Source: Diprion similis (Eukaryota > Arthropoda > Insecta > Hymenoptera > Diprionidae). Taken from it: a stretch of DNA of 64,000 bases. Below, in pieces: positions 48,201 to 58,593 of this stretch; position 1 is the stretch's first letter, and every line of letters starts with the position of its first letter. The stretch spans positions 2,418,001 to 2,482,000 of the forward strand of contig NC_060115.1 of the NCBI RefSeq assembly GCF_021155765.1, written 5' to 3'. Position numbers and translations under genes: made by a program. The notes beneath the pieces are model-generated. The model saw only the letters and a list, made by a program, of their open reading frames with translations. It did no database searches and had not been told where the DNA came from.

Positions 48201-49896
48201 CCTCATGGACACACGGTATGTACTCCCGGTAATCCGAATGATCTGTAATCACACTGCGCTAATCCGACAGCTCTCTTCACCTGATTATATAAAAATCGTT
48301 TCCCTTAATTTTCCGCACGCTTACTAATGCTACTAACAACGCAGGAGAGCTTAGAGCGAACCTTTCGACGGCGATGAAGAAATTTAAGGTCTCCCTGAGC
48401 AGTGTGCTGACCTATCATGTCCCCACCCAAGATCAACGCAGCGGGAAAATCAAGAGAGCAAAATACGGTGAAGTCGTTTAAACGAACTTGATCGAGTATC
48501 GATCCATTCGATTCTTTTTTCGTTTTTATCTACCTCCGTAGCCCCTTTCTTTGGTTTTTTACTATCCGAGTAGATCGAGATAGTTTTCGATCGTTAATGT
48601 GCGAATTTTTCTTTTATCAGTGGGTGAAATCACCGACAAGCCTTATCTCGGCGACCTGACACCCGTCAGCCAAATCGCCGACGGATATCCACTCGACTGC
48701 AAGTTTACCGAATGGAGCGAGTGGACGCCCTGCGGCTCCAATTGCAAGGGCTACACCTACCGCAATCGAACGATTCTGGTAGGCACACGTGTTAAAATGA
48801 AGAATCGACAACTTCCGCGCTTCGGTCTTTTGTTTATTATTACTTTTATTCTACCTTGGCAATCTATTGTATTATACAAGTATGGTGTGAAAAAATATCG
48901 CTGTTGATAATGAGCTGTCGAATTATTGCTTTCAGCGAGAAGCAAGAAACGGGGGAAAAAGATGTCCGGAAAAACTGCAACGGAAAAGACGATGCAGGAA
49001 GGTACCGCCTTGTTGTAAGTGGCCGTTTATTTTCTTTATTTATTTTTTTTCTTAAGAATTTTCCGTTTTTGTCCCTAATTAGACACCGGACGAAGGTGTA
49101 GAAACACTACTCAAATGGTTTTATCGTCACACACGATCCGTTCCAAGCTTGAAATAATCTTCAACCCATAAATTCACATTTTTTTACTTTTTTTTTTACG
49201 TACCAACTTGCCCCCACCCCCGTGCTATGCGTGGTGGTACCGATTTGAACATTTTTTCTGAATGTTCAACGGAGGCGTAGAAATACCATCCACAAGATGA
49301 CATTGGTTTTTATTTGGGAAGTACGCGAAATGTCTGATTATTTCATATCACTAATTTCTAATTGACCCGTTAATTACGCCTGGTTTCAGTCAACTTGAAC
49401 AATGGAATGCGATGTCAATTGCCGCGACTTAGGCGTAGGGATCAATATAATTTGAAAAAAATGTCAGAGTTGAACGAAAAAAATTCATTATGAAAGATAA
49501 ATCTCTGCAACGGTTTCAGTAGTACGAAGAGGCATGCGTCGGAGAAGTTATAACGAATTCTTCGACGGGATGAGCGGAAATTCCAGTGAGTCATCTTGAT
49601 ATTATTTTTGTCTTACAACATCGTTTAATTAAAAGAAAAAAAAATAAAAATTAATAAAACCTCAACTCAATCGCTAATCTACCAATTATCTCCGCTATTT
49701 CTTAGATTCCATCGATTGCGAGCTATCTCCGTGGTCGACGTGGTCATCGTGTACGGCAACCTGCGGGTACTCGGTTCGTCACAGAACCAGAAATGTGATC
49801 GTATCACCGGAGGGTCCGGACGCGAAGCTCTGCCCCCCGCTGGCACAATTTGTGACATGCTCTCCGAGCGCCTGCGATGAATCAAGGGAGCAGTAA
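31992..49896 (+). CDS. F-spondin (spondin-1) with Kunitz domain
   Basis: A secreted matrix protein of axon guidance. The coding exons are 31992-32190, 43002-43245, 43338-43527, 43603-43767, 44280-44403, 44612-44742, 46109-46295, 46393-46555, 46718-47006, 47439-47649, 47763-47933, 48345-48467, 48621-48778, 48936-49014, 49520-49585 and 49706-49896. All phases agree, giving 896 residues. Order of domains: signal peptide (MLRESVWILFLVLAASC), Reeler, Spondin_N (with PSPDWIVG and DAGTDSG), three thrombospondin type 1 repeats, a six-cysteine Kunitz domain, then two more thrombospondin repeats of W-x-x-W-x-x-C type. Human spondin-1 has six thrombospondin repeats and no Kunitz domain, so this is the insect-like form. 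The ATG lies six bases after a splice acceptor, implying an upstream noncoding exon. The first coding intron is 10.8 kb. Exon 9 offers two in-frame donors (46935 or 47007). Confidence 0.95.
33488..33507. repeat. Poly-C tract of about 20 bases
   Basis: A C run within the first coding intron of F-spondin. Confidence 0.85.
33601..34700. mobile_element. Foldback element with arms of about 230 bp, in F-spondin intron 1
   Basis: The left arm (33601-33830) and right arm (34471-34700) are imperfect reverse complements. Landmarks that pair are GGTGGTGATTAATTGTTGC with GCAACAATTAATCACCACC, and AATTCCCTAGCAATATAGGG with CCCTATATTCCTAGGGAATT. Pairing continues a little inward (CGTCTCATTTGAA with CTTTAAGTGAGACG). 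The 640-base centre has no recognisable gene. Confidence 0.75.
36024..36446. mobile_element. Foldback MITE-like element in F-spondin intron 1
   Basis: The outer words TTGACCGACACATTTTGATTT and, inverted, AAATCAAAAATGTGTCGGTCAG define arms of about 40 bases that also include the GAATTTTTTTTACG and CGCGTAAAAAAAAATTC sequences. The centre is AT-rich and noncoding. Confidence 0.6.
36857..36886. repeat. CT dinucleotide microsatellite
   Basis: About 14 CT units within the first coding intron of F-spondin. Confidence 0.85.
37741..38309. mobile_element. Complete MITE, family C copy 2, in F-spondin intron 1
   Basis: The ends are TTAGGGTGACGCAAAA and TTTTGCGTCACCCCAA, next to TATA. Long inverted arms pair GAGTCTTGTGT, AATGTTAGTTTTT and AAGAGCCCACTCCAAAGGA with their complements at 38217-38290. 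It is related to the truncated copy at 10291. The TA-rich flanks are compatible with a Tc1/mariner-type TA target, which is inference. No transposase frame is present. Confidence 0.75.
38795..39060. repeat. Interspersed repeat related to 45480-45710
   Basis: Short words such as AAATTCGTAATCAGCGA, CCGCCAT and ATGGCGG/ATGGCGGA recur, in similar spacing, in F-spondin intron 6 (about 45480-45710). Within this copy, blocks around AATTTTTGAAATCTGATTTTA and TTTGAATTCCGATTTCAAATTCG are also internally related. The limits are approximate. Confidence 0.4.
39431..39786. mobile_element. Foldback MITE, family A copy 2, in F-spondin intron 1
   Basis: It is bounded by TTAAGGGAGG and CTCTCTTAA. The left half (GATAATATCGAG, TTTCAATCTCCTGCGACGAAAG) is repeated inverted in the right half, making almost the whole element one long palindrome. 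Copy 1 is at 1886-2275. TTAA at both edges hints at a TTAA target duplication. Confidence 0.8.
42399..42892. mobile_element. Possible MITE at the end of F-spondin intron 1
   Basis: The left edge GTAGGGGAGGGTGGAAGACGA resembles the inverse of the right edge, TCGTGCCTCACCCTCCCTTAT. Arms are imperfect, and the interior is homopolymer-rich and noncoding. It lies about 110 bases upstream of the second coding exon. Confidence 0.45.
43806..44109. mobile_element. MITE in F-spondin intron 4
   Basis: The terminal repeats are about 60 bases: GATGTACAGGGTGAGTCAATT at the left and its near-exact inverse ending CACCCTGTACATC at the right. The next inner words (GAGGAGCTCAGTTGTCTTGA) also pair. The 300-bp element lies wholly between two constitutive-looking exons. 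Confidence 0.85.
45121..45262. mobile_element. Small foldback MITE in F-spondin intron 6
   Basis: The left arm GTCATTTTCAAAGGAACACA is the inverse of the right end TGTGTCCCTTTGAAAATGAC apart from a single mismatch. Inner words (GTTGATAAGAGA) pair less exactly. Total about 142 bases. Confidence 0.75.
47979..48220. mobile_element. MITE in F-spondin intron 11
   Basis: The ends are ATACCGTGTGTCCATGA and its inverse TCATGGACACACGGTAT. Inner words GAAAGTGCGAAC and GCGCGTGCGTCAA also pair with the opposite side. A further nested palindrome (CTAGGAGCC/GGCTCCTAG) sits at the centre. TA flanks are compatible with a TA-target family. Confidence 0.8.
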
Positions 49897-51620
49897 AACG
49901 GGGAAAAATGAATAAATTACAATTATAATGAAAATAAGTAATTATTAGAATGGTTAAAAATTGAAATCGGTCGATGGAGACTGTTAATAGAAATGCTGGA
50001 GCTGTAAGGTTTGGCGATTATCATTTGTGTAATTGTTGTGCATGAAAACAGCTGTGAGAGAGAATTACCAGCTGTAATATCTTACCATATACTATATTGT
50101 AGAAAACCATGAGAACCAAAATCGGCTTATTATAAGTAAAAGTCCGTTATTCACTTTCCAAAATTTCTCACAGATCAGTTTATGATCATATATAACGTAT
50201 GAAGTGCAGACTAATTAATATCGCTCTTGATTATATGCTCTTTTAGAGCATTTATGCACAGGAGTGAAACGATTTCACTGTAATTAACGAATTATAGTAA
50301 GCCGAAAAAAAATATATTATTATTATATGAAAAACGTCGTTATTTGATTATCGGTATTCTATAGTGAAGTTCACATGCTGAATACCGAGTAAAATGATAT
50401 ATTCGCGATGAATAAATAAAGATCGTAAGCTCATAGATTGTTGAATGTAAGCTACAGGCATTTATGAAGTTTTTCACCGACTGCATTTCGAAATCTCTAT
50501 CGTGCAACGTATTATATCATTCATATTAGTTTAATAGGTGCAATCGTAATAATTGCCAGAATAGTTTCTAGTGTTTTATCATATTAAAAGACAGAGCTAA
50601 CAAATTTCTTTCTACGACTTAAATAAATATTGATAATTGACTTCTTTTATCCTCAATAAATATTAGAGACAAATTCTTATTCTCTTTAATACTGATAGAT
50701 AAATTGTGCGGAAAAGAATATGAAATCTATGTGAAACAAATTTTCTATTACACGAGGCTAATACATAAACTAGACTTTTCTCTTTCATTTTTCGAAATTC
50801 CGAGAATATATGCACGATGAACGTGAAGGCATATCGATAGAGTTAAAATACAGACACATATTGGAAATGAGTAAAAGTAACGTATCAAATAACTTTATCG
50901 TGTCCATTATGACAATAACAAATATATCTATTAGTACTAGCAGTAGTGAGAGATCATGATAATAATAACAAAACAGACTTTAATCGCAATTGAAATAATA
51001 TATATTATATATTCTACTATTGTAAATATATAGCGTATTAATACCGACGGAAATTGCACACAAATGTTTTGTATTATATATATAAAATGTGTATACATAC
51101 ATGTATTCATTTACGTAAATATAAAATGTACGATCTAATAATTAATCGAGTAGTAAATGACAGCGGAGACGATGTATGCGGTTTTGACCAAATTCGCATT
51201 ATTAAGCCCCAAACAATGATAAAAGGTAAAGAGAAGCAGCAATATCATTATTTATATTATATTTATTACCTCATCACAATTAGCTTAATCGGGATGACTT
51301 GTGTTTAATTGTAAAAGAAATTATTCACTACTATACAACTGGTAACGATTTATTTTCCAGAATCATCATCACAAGTACACTATACAAATCTATTCCCAAA
51401 CTAACGTACGAAATGAAATTCTTTCTCATTGATAAAAAACAGGTGCGATGTAACATACCTATTATAGTCAAGTACATTGCATATTTGACAACAGAAATAT
51501 GTTCCGATGTAGAAACACATGAACAATCGTTCATAGTCAGTTACTAATCAATTTTTAACATAACATGTACTGTTGCTTTGTAGCTGGATGAACAAGTTAC
51601 ATATTTAGCAGTTCATACAC
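49897..51620. other. AT-rich spacer between F-spondin and mtIF3 (tail to tail)
   Basis: The region includes the AATAAA signal at 49911-49916, about 15 bases after the F-spondin stop, and further AATAAA words near 50411. The open frames at 51054-51547 are AT-driven and not recognisable. The genes on both sides end here, so most of it should be 3' untranslated or spacer sequence. Confidence 0.55.
49911..49916 (+). terminator. Candidate poly(A) signal for F-spondin
   Basis: AATAAA only about 15 bases after the stop codon. Later AATAAA words near 50411 could serve longer transcripts. Confidence 0.35.
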
Positions 51621-52506
51621 TCAAGTAGATTCTGACTGCTTTGCAGTCCCATCTTCAGATTCCTCGATAGGTGCTTCGTCGGAATCTTTTTGCGAATCTT
51701 GCGGTTTTACTTTCAGAGGGGCCAATTGAAACTTGATGTTCCTGCCCTTAACGCGTTTTTGAAACACTTTACCAGCATGCTTTGTTCCAGCTATAATAAG
51801 TTCGCATCTTTTTTCCTATAGAAAAATAAAATTTGTGGAATTAAGCGATGAATATTGGTCAACAGTTTGGGGCAATTCAATCTGTACCAAGGTTAGTGAA
51901 CGGGGTTCTTACCGCTTCCTCCACATTATCGTCAGCCGTTATGGATACTCTAACTTCGTGCCTCTTGTTTAACCACTTGACGAAATTTTTTATCTTTGTT
52001 TCCAAGTCGTGAGGAGATATTTTGGCAGTAAGTTCAGCAATTTTTGGGTCCTTTACCGGGCCATTTGGTCTGGCGGCCTTTTTCTTGCGATGATTTAGCT
52101 CTTCGGCAAAGTATTCAGAGCCTGTCATAAGTTTGTAAATTGGTCTCTTGGTCTTCCCAGCGGAATCCATGACTTTGACCAATTTTAATTCCCTCCGCTT
52201 CGATATCCGATGTGCCTCATCCAGTGTCATCACGGATGGGGTGAGATCGGGCGATATCACGGTGACCATGACATTACTGACCGTTTCCGATTTTTTAGGC
52301 ACCGCTTGATTGTCGTTCTTCGGATTCTTTGTGAGGTTAAGTCGGTCGATTGACGTTTCCCTCGTAACCGTTGTATACAAAAGTCTATTCGGACTCCTTA
52401 CCGACAATCGTGCTACTTTCGTGCCGCAAACACCTTGCGATACGCAGGCGTTTCGAATTAATTTCACTATTTCGAATCTTCGCACCACATTGCGTAACGA
52501 CGACAT
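51621..52506 (-). CDS. Mitochondrial translation initiation factor IF-3
   Basis: IF3 keeps the mitochondrial small ribosomal subunit free and proofreads initiator tRNA pairing. Two exons, 51913-52506 and 51621-51815 (minus strand), join in phase to give 262 residues, close to the animal family length. The N-terminus (MSSLRNVVRRFEIVKLIRN) is basic and lacks acidic clusters, as expected of a mitochondrial presequence. The N-domain linker region follows (DEAHRISKRRELKLVKV, resembling the bacterial ALxxA...DLVEV block). The C-domain has the KIxPHDLETKIKNFVKWL and HEVRVSI segments of IF3. The acidic C-terminal tail is typical of the animal protein. An in-frame ATG nine codons earlier (52533) would add MRKEFESST; I prefer 52506 because it places the basic presequence first. 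It is divergently paired with GUF1. Confidence 0.92.
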
Positions 52507-52620
52507 CGTCGAACTTTCAAATTCCTTCCTCAAGACGACAGTGACTTACATTGTTTTTAGGTTATGTTATGTTAGGTTATGTTACCGGAGACGTTCGTAT
52601 AATAAATATTCGTCGACGAA
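52507..52620. promoter_or_regulatory. Divergent promoter between mtIF3 and GUF1
   Basis: The 114 bases between the two start codons must contain both transcription start regions unless either gene has an upstream noncoding exon. The segment holds repeated GGTTATGTTA words (about 52560-52585). There is no TATA box in good position, which is usual for housekeeping bidirectional promoters. Confidence 0.65.
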
Positions 52621-55239
52621 ATGATCATCACAAACACCATTCGTAGCGTTTTGAATATTCGGAATAACTGTTCGCACAGATATGTGGAAGTATTCTGTAA
52701 ACGAATCAGGTTTGTTCGCAACAAATTAGTACGGTTCATTCTTTCAGTCTCTTGCAGTGAAAACACGATGATGGTGAAAAGGCCTCTACAAGCGCTATTT
52801 CACTTGATTATGTTTACCAAATTCAATTTCATCCCACTTTTTTTACGGCACATATCGAATCGTGGCTAATACTTATTTCCAGATCACTATTTATTAGTTT
52901 TTCCATGTTTCAGACAGCTTCCAGCGACGATTCATGGAACCTGCTATTCTACAGCCACAGACGAATTGGAGTCTTTTGAAACTCCGATAGAAGCAATCCG
53001 CAACTTTAGTATAATAGCTCACGTGGACCATGGAAAAAGCACATTGGCAGATCGGTTACTGGAAAAGACTGGAGCGATACAGCGTAACGCAGGAGCTCAG
53101 TTTCTAGATAAATTGCAAGTTGAGAAAGAGAGAGGTATAACAGTGAAGGCGCAAAGCGCGTCCTTGAGGTACAAGCACAAGGGAACCAACTACTTGCTGA
53201 ATCTAATCGACACTCCTGGGCACGTTGATTTTTCAAACGAAGTTGCAAGGTCCCTGGCCGCTTGCCAGGGTGTGATTCTCCTCGTCGATGCAAATCACGG
53301 GGTCCAAGCACAGACTGTGGCAAACTTTTACCTCGCTTTTGCACAGGATCTGATCATTATTCCAGTTCTGAATAAAGTTGACTTAAAACATGCAGACCCA
53401 GAGCGAGTCATCGGTCAGCTTAACACTCTTTTCGATATCGAGCCAAATGATGTTCTTAAAATATCAGCCAAGCTCGGTACTGGTGTCGACGAATTGCTTG
53501 AAGCTATTGTCGAAAGGGTGCCACCTCCATCTGTCAACAGAAGTGGGCCGCTCAAGGCTCTGATATTCGACAGCTGGTTCGACAAGTGGAAAGGTGCTAT
53601 TTCTTTGGTATATATCAACGAAGGAGTTGTCTCAGTAGGGGATCAAATTTCATCCATAAATACTGGAAACTCGTATGAAGTAAAGAGTTTGTTTCTCCTG
53701 ACGCCGTTTGAAAAAAACGTGAAAACATTGTAAGTAAAACTAAGATTTTGCTAACAATTCGTAAGGCCCACATTATGTTTTGATTATCGTATAATTTCCA
53801 AGGTTCGCTGGCCAAATCGGATGCATTGCCTGTAACATGAAATCAACGAAAGAAGCATACGTCGGTGATACTCTACATTTAAAAGAATTTCCTGTCAAAG
53901 CTCTTAAAAAATTTGAACCAGCAAAACCCATGGTCTTTGCAGGAGTTTACCCAATGGATCAATCGCAGCACGTTCCATTGCGTAGCGCTATTGATAAACT
54001 AGTGCTGAACGATTACGCAGTAACCACTGAAGTGGATTCTAGGTAACGTAACATTGGCTGATTGGATTACAATTTTCCAATATCTGCTAATGATAACTTA
54101 CTAAATCTTTATTACATCTGTGCATGCAGTCCAGCATTAGGGTTGGGCTGGAGATTAGGTTTTCTGGGCTTATTGCACATGGAGGTTTTCATCCAGCGCT
54201 TGGAACAGGAATATGGCACCCTGCCTTTAGTGACCGCGCCCAATGTCACTTACAAGGCAAAAATTACTGGGGCAAAGAATATTACTCTGAACAAAGGCGA
54301 CGAGATAATCTTCAACAATCCAAGCAAATTCCCCCATCAAAATATAGTGTCTGAGTATTACGAGCCTTTTGTCTTGGGGACCATCATAACACCCGGTGAG
54401 AATGCCTTAAGCAACAAAATTATTGAAGGGGCCTTTAGCTCCTTATTAAATACTAAAAATATATTTTTCAGACGAATACTTGAGCCCCATAATGTCGCTG
54501 TGCATGGAGAAAAGGGGCATCCATAAATCTGGATCAAATATCGATGGTCGGCGAGTGTTGCTGCAATTCGATTTGCCGCTCAATGAAATAGTCATGGACT
54601 TCCACGATGCACTGAAATCAATCAGCTCGGGATATGCCAGTTTCGATTACGAAAATTTGAGATACGAACCAGCAAGTTTAGTCAAGGTGAAACTGCAAGC
54701 GTTGAGCTTTCATGATCCTTATCTACATCCGAAATTAAAGAGATCTTTGCTTTGCCCGTAGTTGGATATCCTACTGAACGGTGTGCTCGTAGAAGAGTTG
54801 AGCACTATAGCGCACTATTTAAAGGCTACCAGCATTGCGAAGAAAATGGTTACAAAATTGCAAGGTATCATTCCAAGACAACAATATTTAATCGCAGTCC
54901 AGGCGGTGGTCGGATCTAAAGTACTCGCTAGAGAAAATATAAAACCCTATAGGAAGGATGTGACTGGAAAGTTGGTAAGATATTATATGCAAACTCTCTG
55001 ATAACACACAGTGTCGCTTGCCAGTAATTATAACAAAACGTACAAGAAATTCAACATAACAGCACCGAATATCAGGGAATAGTCTTTAATATGCTGAATA
55101 TACCCTGTTTCAGTATGGCGGAGACATAACGAGGAGGAAGAAACTGCTTGCCCAACAGGCAGAAGGAAAACGACGAATGCGTATGATTGGAAATATATCC
55201 CTACCCCGAGAAACGTTTATAGAATTTCTTAAAAAATAA
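52621..55239 (+). CDS. GUF1: GUF1, mitochondrial LepA/EF4-type translation GTPase
   Basis: GUF1 binds the mitochondrial ribosome and acts as an EF4-type elongation fidelity factor. Seven exons, 52621-52709, 52914-53729, 53803-54042, 54130-54395, 54472-54686, 54762-54974 and 55114-55239, join in phase to 654 residues, the usual length. A basic N-terminus (about 45 residues) is the likely mitochondrial targeting peptide. GTPase motifs are AHVDHGKS (65-72), the switch I region ERGITVK (102-108), DTPGH (129-133) and NKVD (183-186). The EF4-specific C-terminal domain ends with [14 protein letters not shown] and [21 protein letters not shown]. The stop follows directly. A coding ATG at 52621 is required because the second exon has no upstream in-frame ATG. 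The GTG/TTG-like codon at 52966 is internal. Confidence 0.95.
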
Positions 55240-56216
55240 GGTTTCCAAATAAATCAATAGTTCAACTGTACGGATTAAATAATTTAATCGTAGTGATCTA
55301 AGCAATTTCGCTGTCAGACCATACTTTGTGAACAATAATCATCACGCAATTTATGTACGTTACGTATAAAGAAGGAAAAGGAAGCGCGTATAATTACAAT
55401 TTCTTATCATATCAAGGAGAGGAAGCGCGGTTTCTGACCCAGCTCAGAACGGATAAGTAAGATCGATTTTTCTGCTTTCTGTATGAAAAAAAAGCAATCG
55501 TGTAATGATTAATTACACGAGTATGAAAACTAAAATCTATTTAGACGCTATAATGGTTTAAGATATCTGAATCTGAAAATCTTCATTCAATCTTCCTATA
55601 CCGACGAGTCGTGCTTCCTGCCTTCCTCACAAGTGATTGAATAACGCACGAATAAGGCATCGACTTGTCACTTGTAGGCCCGACACGTGGCTCCGCGCTT
55701 CGGCGATTCCAGCCGCTTATTGATCAAGGCGAGAAATGGAAAAAAAAACAACGTTGATGTGTGAAAAAAGAAAAGTGTGGGGAAAAGAGCCTATAGTTGC
55801 ATGTATTGTTATGTGTCTCCGGAGTCAATCGCCCTTGCTGCTCTGCGTGAATTCAGAGCGATAGAAAGCGAGATGAAGGCTGCAATATCGAATAGTATAA
55901 AAGATAAGAGTTGCGTACGCGTCGTTCGCCCAGATACGGAGGAGGAATTGAAGGCTTACCGCCTTGCCGCGACGGAATAGTACATACATACGTACATACA
56001 TACACTGACGTGTGCATACGTAAATTGACAATACGTAACTCGGCTAACCGCAAACGCTTCGAAGGTTAGAGACTAGGCGTTGGGCTCACAACCTGAGGGC
56101 GGAACATCGGCGGCGCTTCGCAGGGCCGAGAGCGGGAGGCGCTCGTTCCTGCTCTTGGATCACCTCAATCAATGGAATTTGTCAGTAGCGTATTCTATAA
56201 CTTTCCGCGTTCAAAG
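55240..56216. other. Spacer and 5' region of the PP2C gene
   Basis: An AATAAA at 55248-55253 fits GUF1. The open frame at 55777-55980 shows no family features and is more likely 5' untranslated sequence. A GC-richer patch at about 56090-56170 precedes the PP2C start. No independent gene is supported. Confidence 0.5.
55248..55253 (+). terminator. Poly(A) signal AATAAA for GUF1
   Basis: Nine bases after the GUF1 stop codon; close, but the first canonical hexamer downstream. Confidence 0.45.
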
Positions 56217-58127
56217 ATGGGACAAACATTGAGCGAACCTGTGACTGCCAAGGAGTCTGCCTGCTGCAGGGACGCCAACTACAGGGTCGGGAGCTCCTGC
56301 ATGCAAGGATGGCGCGTCAACATGGAGGATTGCCATGTACATATTCTCTCTCTGCCCAATGATCCTGGAACTGCCTTTTTCGCCGTTTACGACGGCCACG
56401 GAGGTAACTACAACAAACCGTGTTTTGGAAAATGCTATTCAAGCTCGGCTCATCCTCACCGTTGATAATTAACTTCGTCGTCCACCACGAACAACTTGCT
56501 ACATTATTTCCTGCAAGAATTTACATTCGTCGTGAATCACAGTCCAGCTTCTGCTTCTTTTTACTTTCCAGTTGTTGAAAAGTTAATTATAATTAATTAT
56601 TGAATCATTTTTAGGTGCTAAAGTCGCGCAATATGCAGCCAAGCATCTGCACGAGTATATAACTAAACGAACCGAATATCAGACTGGTAATGTGGTAGAG
56701 GCAATGCAGCAGGCGTTCTTAGAATTGGATAGAACAATGCAGTATGACACGGTACTCAAGGAAGAACAGGCGGGGTCCACTGTAATTGCTCTCCTCATCA
56801 AGGACAATATTCTCTATAGTGTGAGTCTTGCTTAGTTCGTAAATGAAAAGAGGAAGGTCGTTAAAAATATCGGAGATTTTGGAATATGGTACAGGAATAT
56901 CATATTTTCACTTCGTGCAATCTGGTGTGTATGAGAACCCAAGTAGTTTTTGTTAGTCTTGTAAACATGCTATAATTAGATCTTATCAGCTAACTTATAA
57001 TAATAACTTACCGTGCACCTGAGCTAAAACTAAAAATATGAAATACTGTACAACTTTTTACTCGCAGCAGAAAGAAGTCTCAGAGAATTTACTTTGCCTA
57101 TGTGGTTCTCTACTTAGAATATTTTTCTCCTGAGACCCTGTCACCTTGTGTTGAGTTAATAATCCAAGGGTAAAGTGGTGCTGAGAATCTGACTTTCAAC
57201 CCAATGTGAATCTTATGTTAGGCAAATGCAGGTGACAGTCGAGCAGTTGCGAGCGTTGGTGGAAAAGCCGTACCCCTCAGCAAAGACCACAAGCCTTACT
57301 TAAGGGCTGAACGCGAGAGAATCGAAGCTGCAGGTGGATGGGTTGAGCTGAACAGGGTAAATGGGAATCTGGCTTTGTCACGGGCTCTTGGAGACTTTGT
57401 ATTCAAGCGCAACAACAGCAAAAGTCCGCAGGAGCAGATTGTCACTGGTTATTTTAATATTCATTACGTATTTGGGATATTTCATACGGAATGCTACAAG
57501 ACAAACCATTAGCATCTCTGCGGAACCTCAGTCCTGATAGTTTTTTACGATAGATTTCTAAGTACGTATTATTTTGCAGAAGATATTTGTACAGATGAGG
57601 TAGATCATGTAGCATTCTCGGGTGAAATACGATATTTAATCTAGCATTGACCTTTTTGTTAGCGATGATGGTGCTACCAAGTATGAATAGCACTATATGT
57701 CTTCAGGAAAAATTGTTGAAAAATTCTGTCACCTTTTTTTTTGGGCACTTTTCCAATTACAGAGCCGAAAAAGATAAATTATGTATTTACAGCTTACCCG
57801 GAGGTACAGCGGCACCAAGTGACTACAGACTGGGAATTTGCAATCGTGGCCTGTGACGGTATCTGGGATGTAATGACTAACGAGGAAGTAGTAGATTTTG
57901 TAAGAAACCGGCTTGCTCAAGGGTTGCAAAACGGTTCCGACGACGAGGGAAGTATGGTGGATCCTGAAGAAGTCTGCGAAGAATTAATGAGCCACTGCCT
58001 GGCACCAGATACTCAGATGGGCACAGGCTGCGACAATATGACTGTAGTGCTGGTGTGTTTTTTACACGGGAAACCATACTCTCATTTAGTTGCGCGGTGT
58101 AAACAACCTGCAAACCTAAATGCATAG
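56217..58127 (+). CDS. PP2C-family Ser/Thr phosphatase, myristoylation-type N-terminus
   Basis: Metal-dependent phosphatase of the PPM family, closest in appearance to the nematode ppm-2/insect CG17746 branch. Four exons, 56217-56403, 56615-56820, 57222-57447 and 57793-58127, give 317 residues with every PP2C motif present: NMEDCH (35-40, with Glu37 and Asp38), YDGHGG (58-63), GDSRA (135-139), CDGIWD (227-232) and GCDNMT (285-290). All expected metal-binding aspartates are there, so the enzyme should be active. The chosen ATG gives MGQTLSEP, a good N-myristoylation signal at Gly2. An in-frame ATG at 56172 would add 15 residues and hide that glycine, so I prefer 56217. The last exon has a second in-frame acceptor 30 bases upstream (exon start 57763). 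It converges on the ArfGAP gene. Confidence 0.93.
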
Positions 58128-58593
58128 CTAGTCTTCATTTTATTTATTTTACTATTATTTTGTTTGAAATTTTTTTGTTAATCATTGAAAAAATGTTCGT
58201 ACTTTATATCAATCATATTATTAATATTACTACGTATTGATAATTATTGCTAACGCTACTTTTTTGGCGATTCAATTGTACAACAACTCGATGAGTCTTA
58301 TAAATATTTTTATACGTAGAAAAAGCAATTTACGCACTCACGTCTTACTATGTTTACTGCAGTATAATGACCTCCAAAAAATGACAAACAAATTAGAGAT
58401 GATGCTGAAGATTAGTAGATTTTCTTTTTATTTACATTTCCGTACAACAGTGTCGAAGAAAAGTCACAACGGTGTTTTTTTTTTTTTTTTGCTTGTTTAA
58501 ATAATATTTAGCTTTCTCCGATACGCCTAATGAAAATATGTAATAATAATTGTAGTATTTTATTTTATTCGGAATTACGAGAGCGACAATCCA
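58128..58593. other. Convergent 3' spacer between PP2C and ArfGAP
   Basis: AT-rich, with no gene. The minus-strand hexamer AATAAA at 58564-58569 lies 25 bases after the ArfGAP stop. A T-run at 58473-58489 is visible. The short plus-strand open frame at 58237-58500 has no recognisable product. Confidence 0.6.
58564..58569 (-). terminator. Poly(A) signal AATAAA for the ArfGAP gene
   Basis: Read on the minus strand, 25 bases past the stop codon. Confidence 0.5.
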
